This document shows positions 18,478 through 25,870 of a DNA stretch of 64,000 nt, in pieces; the first letter of the stretch is position 1; the number at the start of each line of letters is the position of its first letter. A program made the position numbers and the translations under genes. Under the pieces are notes generated by a model. It had not been told where the DNA came from. It saw only the letters and a program-made list of their open reading frames with translations, and did no database searches. Source of the stretch: JASLDZ01 sp038226305 (GTDB taxonomy: Bacteria > Pseudomonadota > Alphaproteobacteria > Caulobacterales > Caulobacteraceae); the NCBI GenBank assembly GCA_038226305.1, contig JBBRQN010000004.1, positions 127,732 to 191,731 on the forward strand, in the 5' to 3' direction.

Positions 18478-18493
18478 CCAAGACATGTTTTGG
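18478..18493. terminator. Near-palindrome between convergent genes (possible terminator)
   Basis: CCAAGACATGTTTTGG is a 16-base near-perfect dyad (one G-T pair) in the 69 bases between the HEPN-like gene and the opposed HNH gene. It could end either transcript; there is no clear T-run. Confidence 0.3.
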
Positions 18494-18522
18494 CCTTGAC
18501 CTGGCCTGCTGGGAGCGGCGCG

Positions 18523-19542
18523 CTAACTAATGAAAACCTGATCTCGATGATAAGCCATGTAGGACCGTTGCTGCTCGGGCGACCGATCAGTGATCCAGGG
18601 CATTGGCGCTTCCGAGACGCCGAAACGATCAGCGGCAAGGTTGTGGAATCCAAGCCGATCTAGATCGTGGCGTTGTACGCGCGGGGAAACCATCACCTCG
18701 CCATCATCCCCAAAGCTGATGAAGCCGCGGTCGAACAGAAGGTCTGCGTCCGGAGTCAACATCAGTCCATTCATCGCGTCCAATCGCTCGTCGGCCGTGC
18801 TGCACAGCCGCCAGGGTTTGACATGGCTGGCGATCAACAGCGTTGGATTTGTCACACCCGTCAGGCGACAGGCCGGTTCTCGCGCCATCACGTTCTCGCG
18901 GAAACGACCCTGCCCTCGCCGCGCCTCGATCACGGCCGCCTTGACTGTCACGTCGAGGGTCATGTCCGATAAGACTGCGGTTTCAACGACGTCTTCGAGG
19001 AGATCGTTCACCATTGGATAGGTCATGCTGTTGGCGCCGCCCTGCCGGAGCGCCCATTGGCTAAACGAACTGCTCTCAACAATCAGGTCGAAGACGGGTT
19101 CGGAAATGGGCGCGAGGTAGGCTTTCTGATTTCCGTTGCCTGAAATGGGATGGATTGGAGAATAGCGGTCCGGAAGAAGTGGCCCTAGGCGGCCAATGAT
19201 CGATCGCGGCTGCACCGATGGATCGAGTGGCACCCAGTAAACCGGCAAAAGCCAGCCTTCAGCGCTCCAGTTCAGCCCGATTTGGCCGAACTCTTCCGGC
19301 TTTGGAGCGGTGAACGCGAATTCGGTTACCCGGCCTACATAGCGAATGGCCTGCCTAGAGAACGAGAGAACGACGTCACCCGGCGAGGCGCGCCGCATAT
19401 TTCTATAGAACTCGCTCCGGGCGCCGTTGCTCTCGGTTTTCGGCGACCACAGATATTGGCCCTCCACCTCTTGGCGGGCGGTCTGGTTATGATTCACCCA
19501 CCAATACTGCGGCATCCGGTGGAGTTTAGCGCGCGACGCCAT
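18523..19542 (-). CDS. HNH endonuclease with N-terminal PUA/EVE-like domain
   Basis: 339 residues in two modules. Residues about 10-115 resemble a PUA/EVE-like reader domain (YWWVNHNQTARQE, then YLWSPKTESNGAR, then ASPGDVVLSFSR), the type used to recognise modified bases. Residues about 215-310 are an HNH_2 nuclease: CRLTGVTNP, IASHVKPWR (catalytic His), NGLMLTPDADLLFDRGFI (Asn and metal-side residues). Such reader-nuclease pairs act as modification-dependent restriction enzymes. GC is intermediate between the insert and the host. ATG 19542 is the longest start; ATG 19515 is just before the domain. It converges on the DGQHR/HEPN pair. Confidence 0.82.
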   Translation of the reverse strand: MASRAKLHRMPQYWWVNHNQTARQEVEGQYLWSPKTESNGARSEFYRNMRRASPGDVVLSFSRQAIRYVGRVTEFAFTAPKPEEFGQIGLNWSAEGWLLPVYWVPLDPSVQPRSIIGRLGPLLPDRYSPIHPISGNGNQKAYLAPISEPVFDLIVESSSFSQWALRQGGANSMTYPMVNDLLEDVVETAVLSDMTLDVTVKAAVIEARRGQGRFRENVMAREPACRLTGVTNPTLLIASHVKPWRLCSTADERLDAMNGLMLTPDADLLFDRGFISFGDDGEVMVSPRVQRHDLDRLGFHNLAADRFGVSEAPMPWITDRSPEQQRSYMAYHRDQVFIS

Positions 19543-19663
19543 TGGCGCAACATGCCACCGGGCTCGGCCGCCTCAAGGCACGCCTTCGGCTCTTCGGCCT
19601 TGACCCGACCTCCGCGCGGCGGCTGACCGGAGGGGTCGGGACGCGGGGCGTCCCTCTGATGAA

Positions 19664-19693
19664 GTTCGATTGGGCCTGCGGCCCGCATCGAAC
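19664..19693. repeat. Hairpin with GTTCGAT/ATCGAAC outer and GGGCC/GGCCC inner stem
   Basis: A perfect 7-base outer arm encloses a 5-base GC stem with a TGC loop. It could terminate transcription or be part of a repeated element. Confidence 0.4.
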
Positions 19694-19728
19694 ACAGGGC
19701 TGTCTGGGAGGGGAGCGGCCTCTTCATT

Positions 19729-19751
19729 CCTCCCCTGCGCAGCGGGGGAGG
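19729..19751. repeat. REP-like palindrome CCTCCCC-N9-GGGGAGG, copy 1
   Basis: Seven-base perfect arms around TGCGCAGCG. The same arms recur at 19872-19904 and, in variant form, at 41458-41488 and 44491-44512. Confidence 0.5.
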
Positions 19752-19871
19752 GGGACCGCGCCTCTTGCGTGGTGGAGGGGGCGGGCTGGACTCGAGGTCT
19801 GAAGGCTGGGTCCGAAGGCTTGGGTGCGTAGATTTCGCCCCCTCCGTCACGTCGGCTTCGCCGCCGCGCCA

Positions 19872-19904
19872 CCTCCCCCGCTTTGCTGCGCTGCGCAGGG
19901 GAGG
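19872..19904. repeat. REP-like palindrome CCTCCCC-N19-GGGGAGG, copy 2
   Basis: Same arms as copy 1 with a longer loop containing CTGCGCTGCGCA; in reverse complement it aligns with copy 1 (CCTCCCCTGCGCAGCG shared). Confidence 0.5.
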
Positions 19905-19971
19905 AAGGAGGGATCGAGCGGTGGTGAGCGGGGCCGGCGCTCGTCCTGCACGTCGCGCCACCCCTCACCCT

Positions 19972-19991
19972 CCCAAGGCTTGCGCCTTGGG
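19972..19991. repeat. Perfect hairpin CCCAAGGC-TTGC-GCCTTGGG
   Basis: Eight-base perfect stem with a four-base loop, within the non-coding stretch before the SRAP gene. No T-run follows on either strand. Confidence 0.45.
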
Positions 19992-20064
19992 CCCCTGCCT
20001 CGCCCGTAAGGGGAGAGGTGGGTCGGTCGCGATCGTGAGGCGGGGAGGTGTTATCCTGCCTCCC

Positions 20065-20769
20065 ATGTGCAACGCCTTTGGCTATCTCGCGCCCGTCAGC
20101 GTCGTCTCGGAAGCGTTTGCGGAGCTTCGCATTCCCCTGCGGTTCGAGGGGGCGGGGGGGATGCCGAACCTTGAGCCTCGCCAGATGATCCGTCCGACCG
20201 AGGGGGTGGCGGTGGTGCGCGCCTGCCGCGACGGGGGCTCCGGGCAGCCGCCCGGGGGCGGCGACGGGGGTGCCGATGGGGGCGAGAGCGACGGCGAGGC
20301 GGAGCTGTCTTTGATGCGGTGGGGGTTCGCACCGCCTGCGCCCAAGAGGCCGCCTGTGATCAACTTCCGCTCCGAGGGGCGCAGCTTCGGGAGGGAGGGG
20401 CGGGCGCTGATCCTGGCGTCGCACTTCTTCGAATACACCGGCGCGAAGTCTCCCAAGACCCGCTGGCGCTTCACCAGGGTCGATGGTGCGGGCGATGGGG
20501 CGCAAGACCCATTCGCCATCGCGGGCTGGGTGCGTGCGGCACCCTCTGGCCCGAACCCGCCCCTCACCTCCGCCGGCGAGCCCTGGCCGCAGAGCGTGAC
20601 CATGCTCACCTGCCCCCCGGGGCCGGACGTCGCGCCCCTCCACGACCGGCAGATCGTCATCCTTGACCGCAGCGACTGGCGCACCTGGCTGTTCGGCGAG
20701 GCGGAGGCGGCGCGGAACCTCCTGCGCCCCTCCCCGCCGGGGAGCCTGCGGGTGGTGCAGGACAGCTGA
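20065..20769 (+). CDS. SRAP (YedK/HMCES) family abasic-site DNA-protein crosslinker
   Basis: 234 residues. SRAP proteins protect single-stranded DNA by forming a thiazolidine crosslink between Cys2 and an abasic site. The catalytic Cys2 (Met-Cys-Asn) is present, as are the NxRSE motif (INFRSEG, near residue 104), the catalytic Glu in SHFFEYTG (near 124), and the His in PLHDRQIVIL (near 195). A Gly/Asp-rich, low-complexity stretch at about residues 58-85 interrupts the usual compact domain. No ribosome site is obvious before ATG 20065, but Cys2 fixes the start. It lies next to the DGQHR/HNH insert and may be native or part of it. Confidence 0.85.
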   Translation: MCNAFGYLAPVSVVSEAFAELRIPLRFEGAGGMPNLEPRQMIRPTEGVAVVRACRDGGSGQPPGGGDGGADGGESDGEAELSLMRWGFAPPAPKRPPVINFRSEGRSFGREGRALILASHFFEYTGAKSPKTRWRFTRVDGAGDGAQDPFAIAGWVRAAPSGPNPPLTSAGEPWPQSVTMLTCPPGPDVAPLHDRQIVILDRSDWRTWLFGEAEAARNLLRPSPPGSLRVVQDS

Positions 20770-20877
20770 CACCGCCTCCGCCCGCTGCCCCCCCTGCGCC
20801 ACCAGTGATCTCAGGGGGTTACGGGCCAATCGGCCCGGTGTTTCCCCCGCCTTTTCAGGGGGCCGTATCCTTGGCGC

Positions 20878-22203
20878 ATGGATCAGACCGCCGCCGCCTC
20901 CGCCTCGACCTCAAAGCCAGATCCGGGCCCCAACCTGGGGCGCAGGGTCTACGTGCGGCATGGGCCGCAGGTGTGGGAGGCGGCGCGGCGGCTGTATGCC
21001 TCGGGGATGACGGCGGGGGATGTGGCCCGCACCCTGAACCTGTCGATCTCGGCCATCCGCGTGGCCGCCGCCCGCGGGGGGTGGACGCGGCGGCATCTGG
21101 CCGCCTCCGCCGAGGGGGCGGTGCCTGCCCCTGCGCCTGACGAGGGGACGCTGGCCGACGGCCCCACCTGGTTTCGCCTGTCTGCCGATGCCTGGCTGAT
21201 GATCCGGGGGGAGTATCTGGGCGGGGCGACGGCCAAGGCGCTGGCCGAGAAGTGGGGCGTGTCGGCCACCAGCATCTATCGCCACGCCTGCCAGGAGGGG
21301 TGGACCAAGGCGGATCGGGGGGAGGCCGTGGGCGCGGTGCTGATCGCGCAGACGCTGGGCGAGCTGGAGGCGGCGTCGGGTGTCCCGGTGGCGGCGGCGG
21401 CCGATCCCCTCGCCACGGCCGAGGGGCTGTTGCGGCGGGGGGCCGGGGCGGCTGCGGAGGGGCTCGACGGGCCCGCTCGGCGCAGCGTGGGGATGGCGCA
21501 GGAGCTGGTGCGCTGCGCCCGTCAGCTCGAGGCCGCGCGTCGGCGGTCGGGCGCTGTGGCGGCGGCGGAAGACGAGGCCCGGGCGGCGGAGGCGCAGGCC
21601 CTGGCCGCCGAGCACCCCGATTCGCCGGAGCGGGTGGCGGCGCGGGCGATCATCCACCGGGGGATCGAGCGGCTGAATCTGGAGCGGGGGCGAACCCCGC
21701 CGCAGGCACTCTCCGGCTTCTTCTGGCTGGAGGACGAACCGGCCGCCCGGCCCCTGGCCGAGGCTCTGGAGCTGGTGGACGCGCGGGGGCGCGTGGACTG
21801 CCCGGACTTCGAGGCCGCCGTGGAGTCGGCACGGGCGCGGGGCCGGGGCGCCCTGATCGACCGGGCGCTGACCGAGCTCACCCCCTGGGAAGACTGCACC
21901 TGGCTCACCGACACGCAGAAGGCCCTGGTGGCCGCGCGGGAGGCGGCTCAGGCCGTTGCGGGGCCGGCGGAGCTGCCTGCCGTGATGACCGAGGACGACG
22001 TGGCCGACTGGGCGGCTCTGGACGATCCCTCCGAGGGGCATGTGGAGGCGCCTCTGCCGCCCTCGCCGCGCAGGCTCGACGATCCGGTGTGGGATGCCCT
22101 GCGTCGGGCCTCGCCCAATCTTTCGGGGCCGCTGGTCTCGATCGGCGTCTATGGGCGCTGGGTGGCGCCTCCCGGCTCGCCAAGCGGGGGCGGTTGGAGG
22201 TAG
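20878..22203 (+). CDS. Uncharacterised protein with two terminase-like helix-turn-helix segments
   Basis: 441 residues, not recognised as a named family. It contains two similar HTH-like segments: residues about 32-72 (YASGMTAGDVARTLNLS, SISAIRVAAARGGWTRR) and about 110-145 (GGATAKALAEKWGVSATS, IYRHACQEGWTKAD). Each ends in a GWT motif as in phage terminase small subunits and related transposase-like DNA binders. The rest is Ala/Glu-rich and probably helical (about 195-265), followed by acidic low-complexity sequence. It lies 10 bases before crtZ, but there is no evident functional link. No other phage gene is nearby. Confidence 0.6.
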   Translation: MDQTAAASASTSKPDPGPNLGRRVYVRHGPQVWEAARRLYASGMTAGDVARTLNLSISAIRVAAARGGWTRRHLAASAEGAVPAPAPDEGTLADGPTWFRLSADAWLMIRGEYLGGATAKALAEKWGVSATSIYRHACQEGWTKADRGEAVGAVLIAQTLGELEAASGVPVAAAADPLATAEGLLRRGAGAAAEGLDGPARRSVGMAQELVRCARQLEAARRRSGAVAAAEDEARAAEAQALAAEHPDSPERVAARAIIHRGIERLNLERGRTPPQALSGFFWLEDEPAARPLAEALELVDARGRVDCPDFEAAVESARARGRGALIDRALTELTPWEDCTWLTDTQKALVAAREAAQAVAGPAELPAVMTEDDVADWAALDDPSEGHVEAPLPPSPRRLDDPVWDALRRASPNLSGPLVSIGVYGRWVAPPGSPSGGGWR

Positions 22204-22212
22204 GTTGTCGCC

Positions 22213-22707
22213 ATGCCCGGCTGGCTCTCCGCAACCCTGATCGTGATCGCCTCCGTCGCGGCGACGGAGCTGTTCGCCTGGGCGGCGCATCGCTTCGTGA
22301 TGCACTCGCCCCTCGGCTGGGGCCTGCACTCCACCCACCACAGCGACAGCAACCGCATGGGCTTCGGCGGCGGGTGGGAGTGGAACGACCTCTACGCCGT
22401 GATCTTCGCCGCCCCCGCCATCCTCCTGTTCTGGATCGGGCGCGATCCGGGGCTGAAGTGGGCGTTCTGGGCGGGGCTGGGGGTGACGATCTACGGCGTG
22501 CTCTACGCTCTGGTGCACGACGGGCTGGTGCACGGCCGGGGGCCGTTCCGGTTCACGCCCAAGGGCGGCTATGCCAAACGCCTCGTGCAGGCCCACCGTC
22601 TGCACCACGCCACCCACGGCCGCACCGGCTCGGTGAGCTTCGGCTTCCTCTACGCCCCCGACGTGCGGCTTCTGAAGGCCCGGCTGAAGGCCAAGGCGGG
22701 AGCATGA
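22213..22707 (+). CDS. crtZ: Beta-carotene 3-hydroxylase CrtZ
   Basis: Membrane di-iron hydroxylase that adds 3- and 3'-OH to the beta rings of beta-carotene or canthaxanthin. 164 residues, typical length. The His clusters of the fatty acid hydroxylase superfamily are intact: HRFVMH near residue 26, HSTHH near 39, and HDGLVH and HRLHHATH near 107 and 130. Four hydrophobic stretches place it in the inner membrane. Its stop overlaps the CrtW start (ATGA), so the two enzymes are co-translated. The other carotenoid genes are not in the window. Confidence 0.92.
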   Translation: MPGWLSATLIVIASVAATELFAWAAHRFVMHSPLGWGLHSTHHSDSNRMGFGGGWEWNDLYAVIFAAPAILLFWIGRDPGLKWAFWAGLGVTIYGVLYALVHDGLVHGRGPFRFTPKGGYAKRLVQAHRLHHATHGRTGSVSFGFLYAPDVRLLKARLKAKAGA

Positions 22708-23459
22708 GCGTCTCGCGCCAGACCGCCATCGGCCTCGGCCTCGCGGCGGCGATCTTTGCAGGCTGGCTGACGCTGCATGTGTGGGGGGTGTTCTTCTATC
22801 GCCCGACGCTGGGCAGCCTGTGGGTCGCCCCGCTCCTGATCGCGGCCGACACCTGGCTCGGCGCGGGCATGTTCATCGTGGCTCACGACTGCATGCACGG
22901 CAGCCTCGCCCCCGGCCGCCCCAGGCTGAACACCGCCATCGGCAGCCTGATGCTGGCGCTCTACGCCGGGTTCGACTTCCGCAAGCTGAACGTGAAGCAC
23001 CACCTGCACCACCGCCACTCCGGCCATGAGGGCGACCCCGACTTCCATCCCGGCGCCCCCCGCAGCTACTGGAAGTGGTACGCCCGGTTCTTCTTCGAGT
23101 ACTACGGCTGGAGGCAGCAGGCGGCGATCCTGGGCGTGCTCCTGATCTACGTCTTCGCCCTGCATGCGAGCCCTTTGAACGCGCTCCTGTTCTGGGGGCT
23201 GCCGGCGATCCTGTCGTCGTTCCAGCTGTTCACCTTCGGCACCTGGCTGCCGCACCGGCACGAGGACGCCGCCTTCGCCGACCGGCACAACGCCCGCACG
23301 CTGGACTACGGCTGGCTGGCCTCGCTCCTCACCTGCTTCCACTTCGGCTACCACCTGGAGCACCATCACTCGCCGAAGACGCCCTGGTGGGGCCTGCCGG
23401 GCGTGCGCCGAAACGGCGGGGCGGACGTGTCGAACGAGGCCGTCTTCATCCCCCGTTAA
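22704..23459 (+). CDS. crtW: Beta-carotene 4-ketolase CrtW
   Basis: Membrane di-iron oxygenase that introduces 4- and 4'-keto groups, so with CrtZ it makes astaxanthin. 251 residues. The His boxes are present: HDCMHG near residue 62, HHLHHRHSGH near 99, and FHFGYHLEHHHSP near 210, plus the conserved GDPDFHP. ATG 22704 overlaps the crtZ stop. The operon crtZ-crtW without crtY, crtI or crtB nearby implies that the beta-carotene genes are elsewhere on the chromosome. Confidence 0.92.
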   Translation: MSVSRQTAIGLGLAAAIFAGWLTLHVWGVFFYRPTLGSLWVAPLLIAADTWLGAGMFIVAHDCMHGSLAPGRPRLNTAIGSLMLALYAGFDFRKLNVKHHLHHRHSGHEGDPDFHPGAPRSYWKWYARFFFEYYGWRQQAAILGVLLIYVFALHASPLNALLFWGLPAILSSFQLFTFGTWLPHRHEDAAFADRHNARTLDYGWLASLLTCFHFGYHLEHHHSPKTPWWGLPGVRRNGGADVSNEAVFIPR

Positions 23460-23511
23460 CCCTGACGTCGCCAAGCCTTCGGTGGGGCGTCACAGGGAGC
23501 GGGATCGCCAA

Positions 23512-24210
23512 ATGGACCGTCGTCATCTGATCACCGGGGCGATCGCGGCCTCGGCCGTGTCCGCCCCCCGGGCGCTGGCCCAGAACGCCCCGCAGGACGA
23601 CGCCCGTCGCGGGCAGGTGCCGCGCTATCCCGCCCGCCCGGGCTACGACGCCAACAGCGAGCCCTACGCCCGCCGCGACCTGCAGACCCCTGACGCCGAG
23701 CCGCAGTACCCCGCCGACCGCCCGGCCGAGACCTTCTCCCGCGCCGAGATCGTGGACTCCGTCAGCGACTTCATGGGCGTGACCGCCGAGGCCGCAGGCG
23801 GCGCCATCGAGCGCATCTTCGCCGACCTCGGGCGTCCCACCGGCTACATCGCCGGCGAGGAGGTCTCAGCGGCCTTCGTTGGTGGCCTGCGCTATGGCAA
23901 GGGCCTGCTCTACATGAAGCGCCGGCCGAGCCAGAAGGTGTTCTGGCAGGGCCCGTCGGTGGGATGGGACTTCGGCGGCAACGGCAGCCGCGCCTTCACC
24001 CTCTGCTACAACCTCCAGTACGGCGATGCGATCTACCGGCGCTTTCCGGGGGTCGAGGGCACGGCCTATCTGATCGGCGGCCTCGGCGTGAACTATCAGC
24101 GGGCCGACGAGATCACCCTGGCCCCCATGCGCGCCGGGCTCGGCCTGCGGCTCGGCGCCAACGTGGGCTACCTGTCCTACAGCCGCACCCGCCACTGGAT
24201 CCCGCTCTGA
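23512..24210 (+). CDS. eipA: DUF1134 envelope protein (EipA-like)
   Basis: Periplasmic protein of 232 residues with a signal peptide (HLITGAIAASAVSAPRALA), a Pro/Asp/Arg-rich linker to about residue 70, and the DUF1134 domain to the end (ADLGRPTGYIAGEE, WQGPSVGWDFGGNGS, YLIGGLGVNYQ). In Brucella the DUF1134 protein EipA supports envelope integrity. The family is restricted mostly to Alphaproteobacteria, which helps to identify the host. AGGGAG precedes ATG 23512. No operon partner is seen. Confidence 0.85.
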   Translation: MDRRHLITGAIAASAVSAPRALAQNAPQDDARRGQVPRYPARPGYDANSEPYARRDLQTPDAEPQYPADRPAETFSRAEIVDSVSDFMGVTAEAAGGAIERIFADLGRPTGYIAGEEVSAAFVGGLRYGKGLLYMKRRPSQKVFWQGPSVGWDFGGNGSRAFTLCYNLQYGDAIYRRFPGVEGTAYLIGGLGVNYQRADEITLAPMRAGLGLRLGANVGYLSYSRTRHWIPL

Positions 24211-24241
24211 GGGAATAGGCCCGCCGCTCCGCGCGCGTCGT

Positions 24242-25726
24242 TCAGCGACCGGTGATCTGCGACCCGACGCTTGGGTTCAGCCGCCAGTAGACGGGGGCCG
24301 CCAGAAGCGTCACCGCCCCCACCGCCAGGAACGGGATAACGAAGCGGTCGGGCGTCAGCACGCCCGAGGCTCCCCGCGTGGTGCTGAGCAAGAGCGCCCC
24401 GAAGCTGACGCCGAGGCTCATGCCCACCTGCTGCGCCACCGTGGCCAGGGTCGAGGCCTGGCTCACCTGATTCTTCTCCACCTCCGCATAGGCAATGGTG
24501 TTGGCCGAGGTGAACTGCAGCGAACGCACGAACCCGCCCAGGAGAAGGCTCGCGATCATCAGCCAGACGGGCGTCGACGCCCGAAAGAACCCGGGGATCG
24601 CGGTCAGAATGGCGGCGCCCGCGATCGTCACCAGAAGGATCGTTCGAAACCCGAACCGGCGCAGCAGGAGCGGCGCCACAGGCTTCACGCTGAGCGCCCC
24701 CACCGCGGTGGAGATGGTGACCAGCCCCGCCCGCACCGGGCTCCACCCCAGCCCCACCTGCAAAAGCAGCGGCATGAGGAACGGCGTCGCCCCCAGCCCC
24801 AGCCGCACGAGCGTTCCCCCCAGAAGGCTGGCTCGGTAGCTCGCGAGCCTGAGCAACTTCAGGTTCAGGATGGGCTTCATCGTCCGCGCGGCGTGACGCA
24901 GGTACAGCCCGCCCCCTGCGATCACCGTGACGAGGAGCGTCACCTGCGCCCACAGGGGCGTCAGGCTCACCCCGAAGGTCTCCGCCAGCACCACCAGCGC
25001 CGTGATCGTCACCGCCGAGAGGGCGAACCCCTTCACGTCGAACGGGCCGGGATCGGCTGCTGCGAGCTTTGGCGCAAATCGCAGCACCGCCAGCATGCCG
25101 AGGATGCCCACGGGCATGTTGATGAGGAAGATCCAGCGCCAGTCGGCCACCGCCAGGATCAGCCCGGCGATGGGCGGGCCGACCAGAGGGCCGATCAGGG
25201 CGGGGGTGGTGAACCACGCCATCGCCGCCACCAGCCGCTCCCGCGGGGCCGATCCCACCACGATCAGCCGGCCCACGGGGGTCATCATCGCCCCGCCCGC
25301 CCCCTGCACGATCCGCGCAGCCACCAGTTGCGGCAGGGTGTTCGACAGTCCGCATAGGAGCGAGCCGAACAGGAACACCCCCATCGCGCACAGGAACACC
25401 CGGCGCGCCCCGCACCGGTCGGCCACCCAGCCCGAGGCGGGGGCGAACACCGCCAGCGCCAGGAGGTAGCTGGTCAGCGCCAGCTTCAGATGCACCGGAT
25501 CGGAGTGGAACGCCCGCGCCAGCGTGGGCAGGGCGGTCGACAGCGCCGTGGAGTCCACGAACTCCATGAACAGAGCTGTCGCCACCGCCAGGGGCGCGAG
25601 GCGCGAGGCGAAGCGCCCGGTCGTGGGGGCCGGAATGTGCGCGCGGGGGCTCTCGACGGGCGGCGCCACATCGGTCGCTGTGGCCGAGGCGGACGCCACG
25701 CTGGCTATTCGTGGGTCGGCGGTCAC
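24242..25726 (-). CDS. MFS multidrug transporter, DHA2 (EmrB/QacA-like) type
   Basis: Proton-driven efflux protein of 494 residues with 14 predicted helices. Motif A (GWVADRCGARRVFLCAM, near residue 100) and motif C-like GPLVGPPIAG are present, as is the FMEFVDSTALSTALPTLA segment of helix 1 typical of drug:H+ antiporters. A 45-residue polar Ala/Pro-rich N-terminal extension precedes helix 1. GTG 25726 is the only plausible start; the ribosome site is weak. Divergent from the RND pump operon across about 140 bases, so one drug or envelope regulator could control both; none is encoded here. Confidence 0.87.
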   Translation of the reverse strand: MTADPRIASVASASATATDVAPPVESPRAHIPAPTTGRFASRLAPLAVATALFMEFVDSTALSTALPTLARAFHSDPVHLKLALTSYLLALAVFAPASGWVADRCGARRVFLCAMGVFLFGSLLCGLSNTLPQLVAARIVQGAGGAMMTPVGRLIVVGSAPRERLVAAMAWFTTPALIGPLVGPPIAGLILAVADWRWIFLINMPVGILGMLAVLRFAPKLAAADPGPFDVKGFALSAVTITALVVLAETFGVSLTPLWAQVTLLVTVIAGGGLYLRHAARTMKPILNLKLLRLASYRASLLGGTLVRLGLGATPFLMPLLLQVGLGWSPVRAGLVTISTAVGALSVKPVAPLLLRRFGFRTILLVTIAGAAILTAIPGFFRASTPVWLMIASLLLGGFVRSLQFTSANTIAYAEVEKNQVSQASTLATVAQQVGMSLGVSFGALLLSTTRGASGVLTPDRFVIPFLAVGAVTLLAAPVYWRLNPSVGSQITGR

Positions 25727-25870
25727 GGGGCGACAACGATAAGGAGGGAAGACGGTTGCGAGCGATCATCCTTACACCGCTTGCATTTGCGCCACCTAAG
25801 CTTTGCCGCATGACCGCGAGTTAATCTCGTGCGGCTTTCCAGAGGCGGCGGGCCAGCGTATGCGCAGGCC

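Larger units (their letters stand above)
19543..20064. repeat. About 520 bases of palindrome-rich non-coding DNA
   Basis: No open frame here has a ribosome site or protein-like composition. The stretch holds at least four dyads: GTTCGAT...ATCGAAC with an inner GGGCC/GGCCC (19664-19693), CCTCCCC/GGGGAGG (19729-19751), a second CCTCCCC/GGGGAGG copy with a longer loop (19872-19904), and CCCAAGGC-TTGC-GCCTTGGG (19972-19991). The two CCTCCCC elements are in opposite orientation to each other around TGCGCAGC, so they can also pair at long range. This resembles REP-like intergenic elements. Confidence 0.55.

Noticed and set aside
19543..20064. Short open frames in the palindromic stretch before the SRAP gene
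   Set aside because: They are Gly/Arg/Pro-rich, lack ribosome sites and exist in several frames at once, as expected of GC-rich non-coding DNA.
20878..22203. A prophage remnant around the terminase-like HTH protein
   Set aside because: The neighbours are SRAP and carotenoid genes of host-like composition; no portal, capsid, tail or lysis gene is present.
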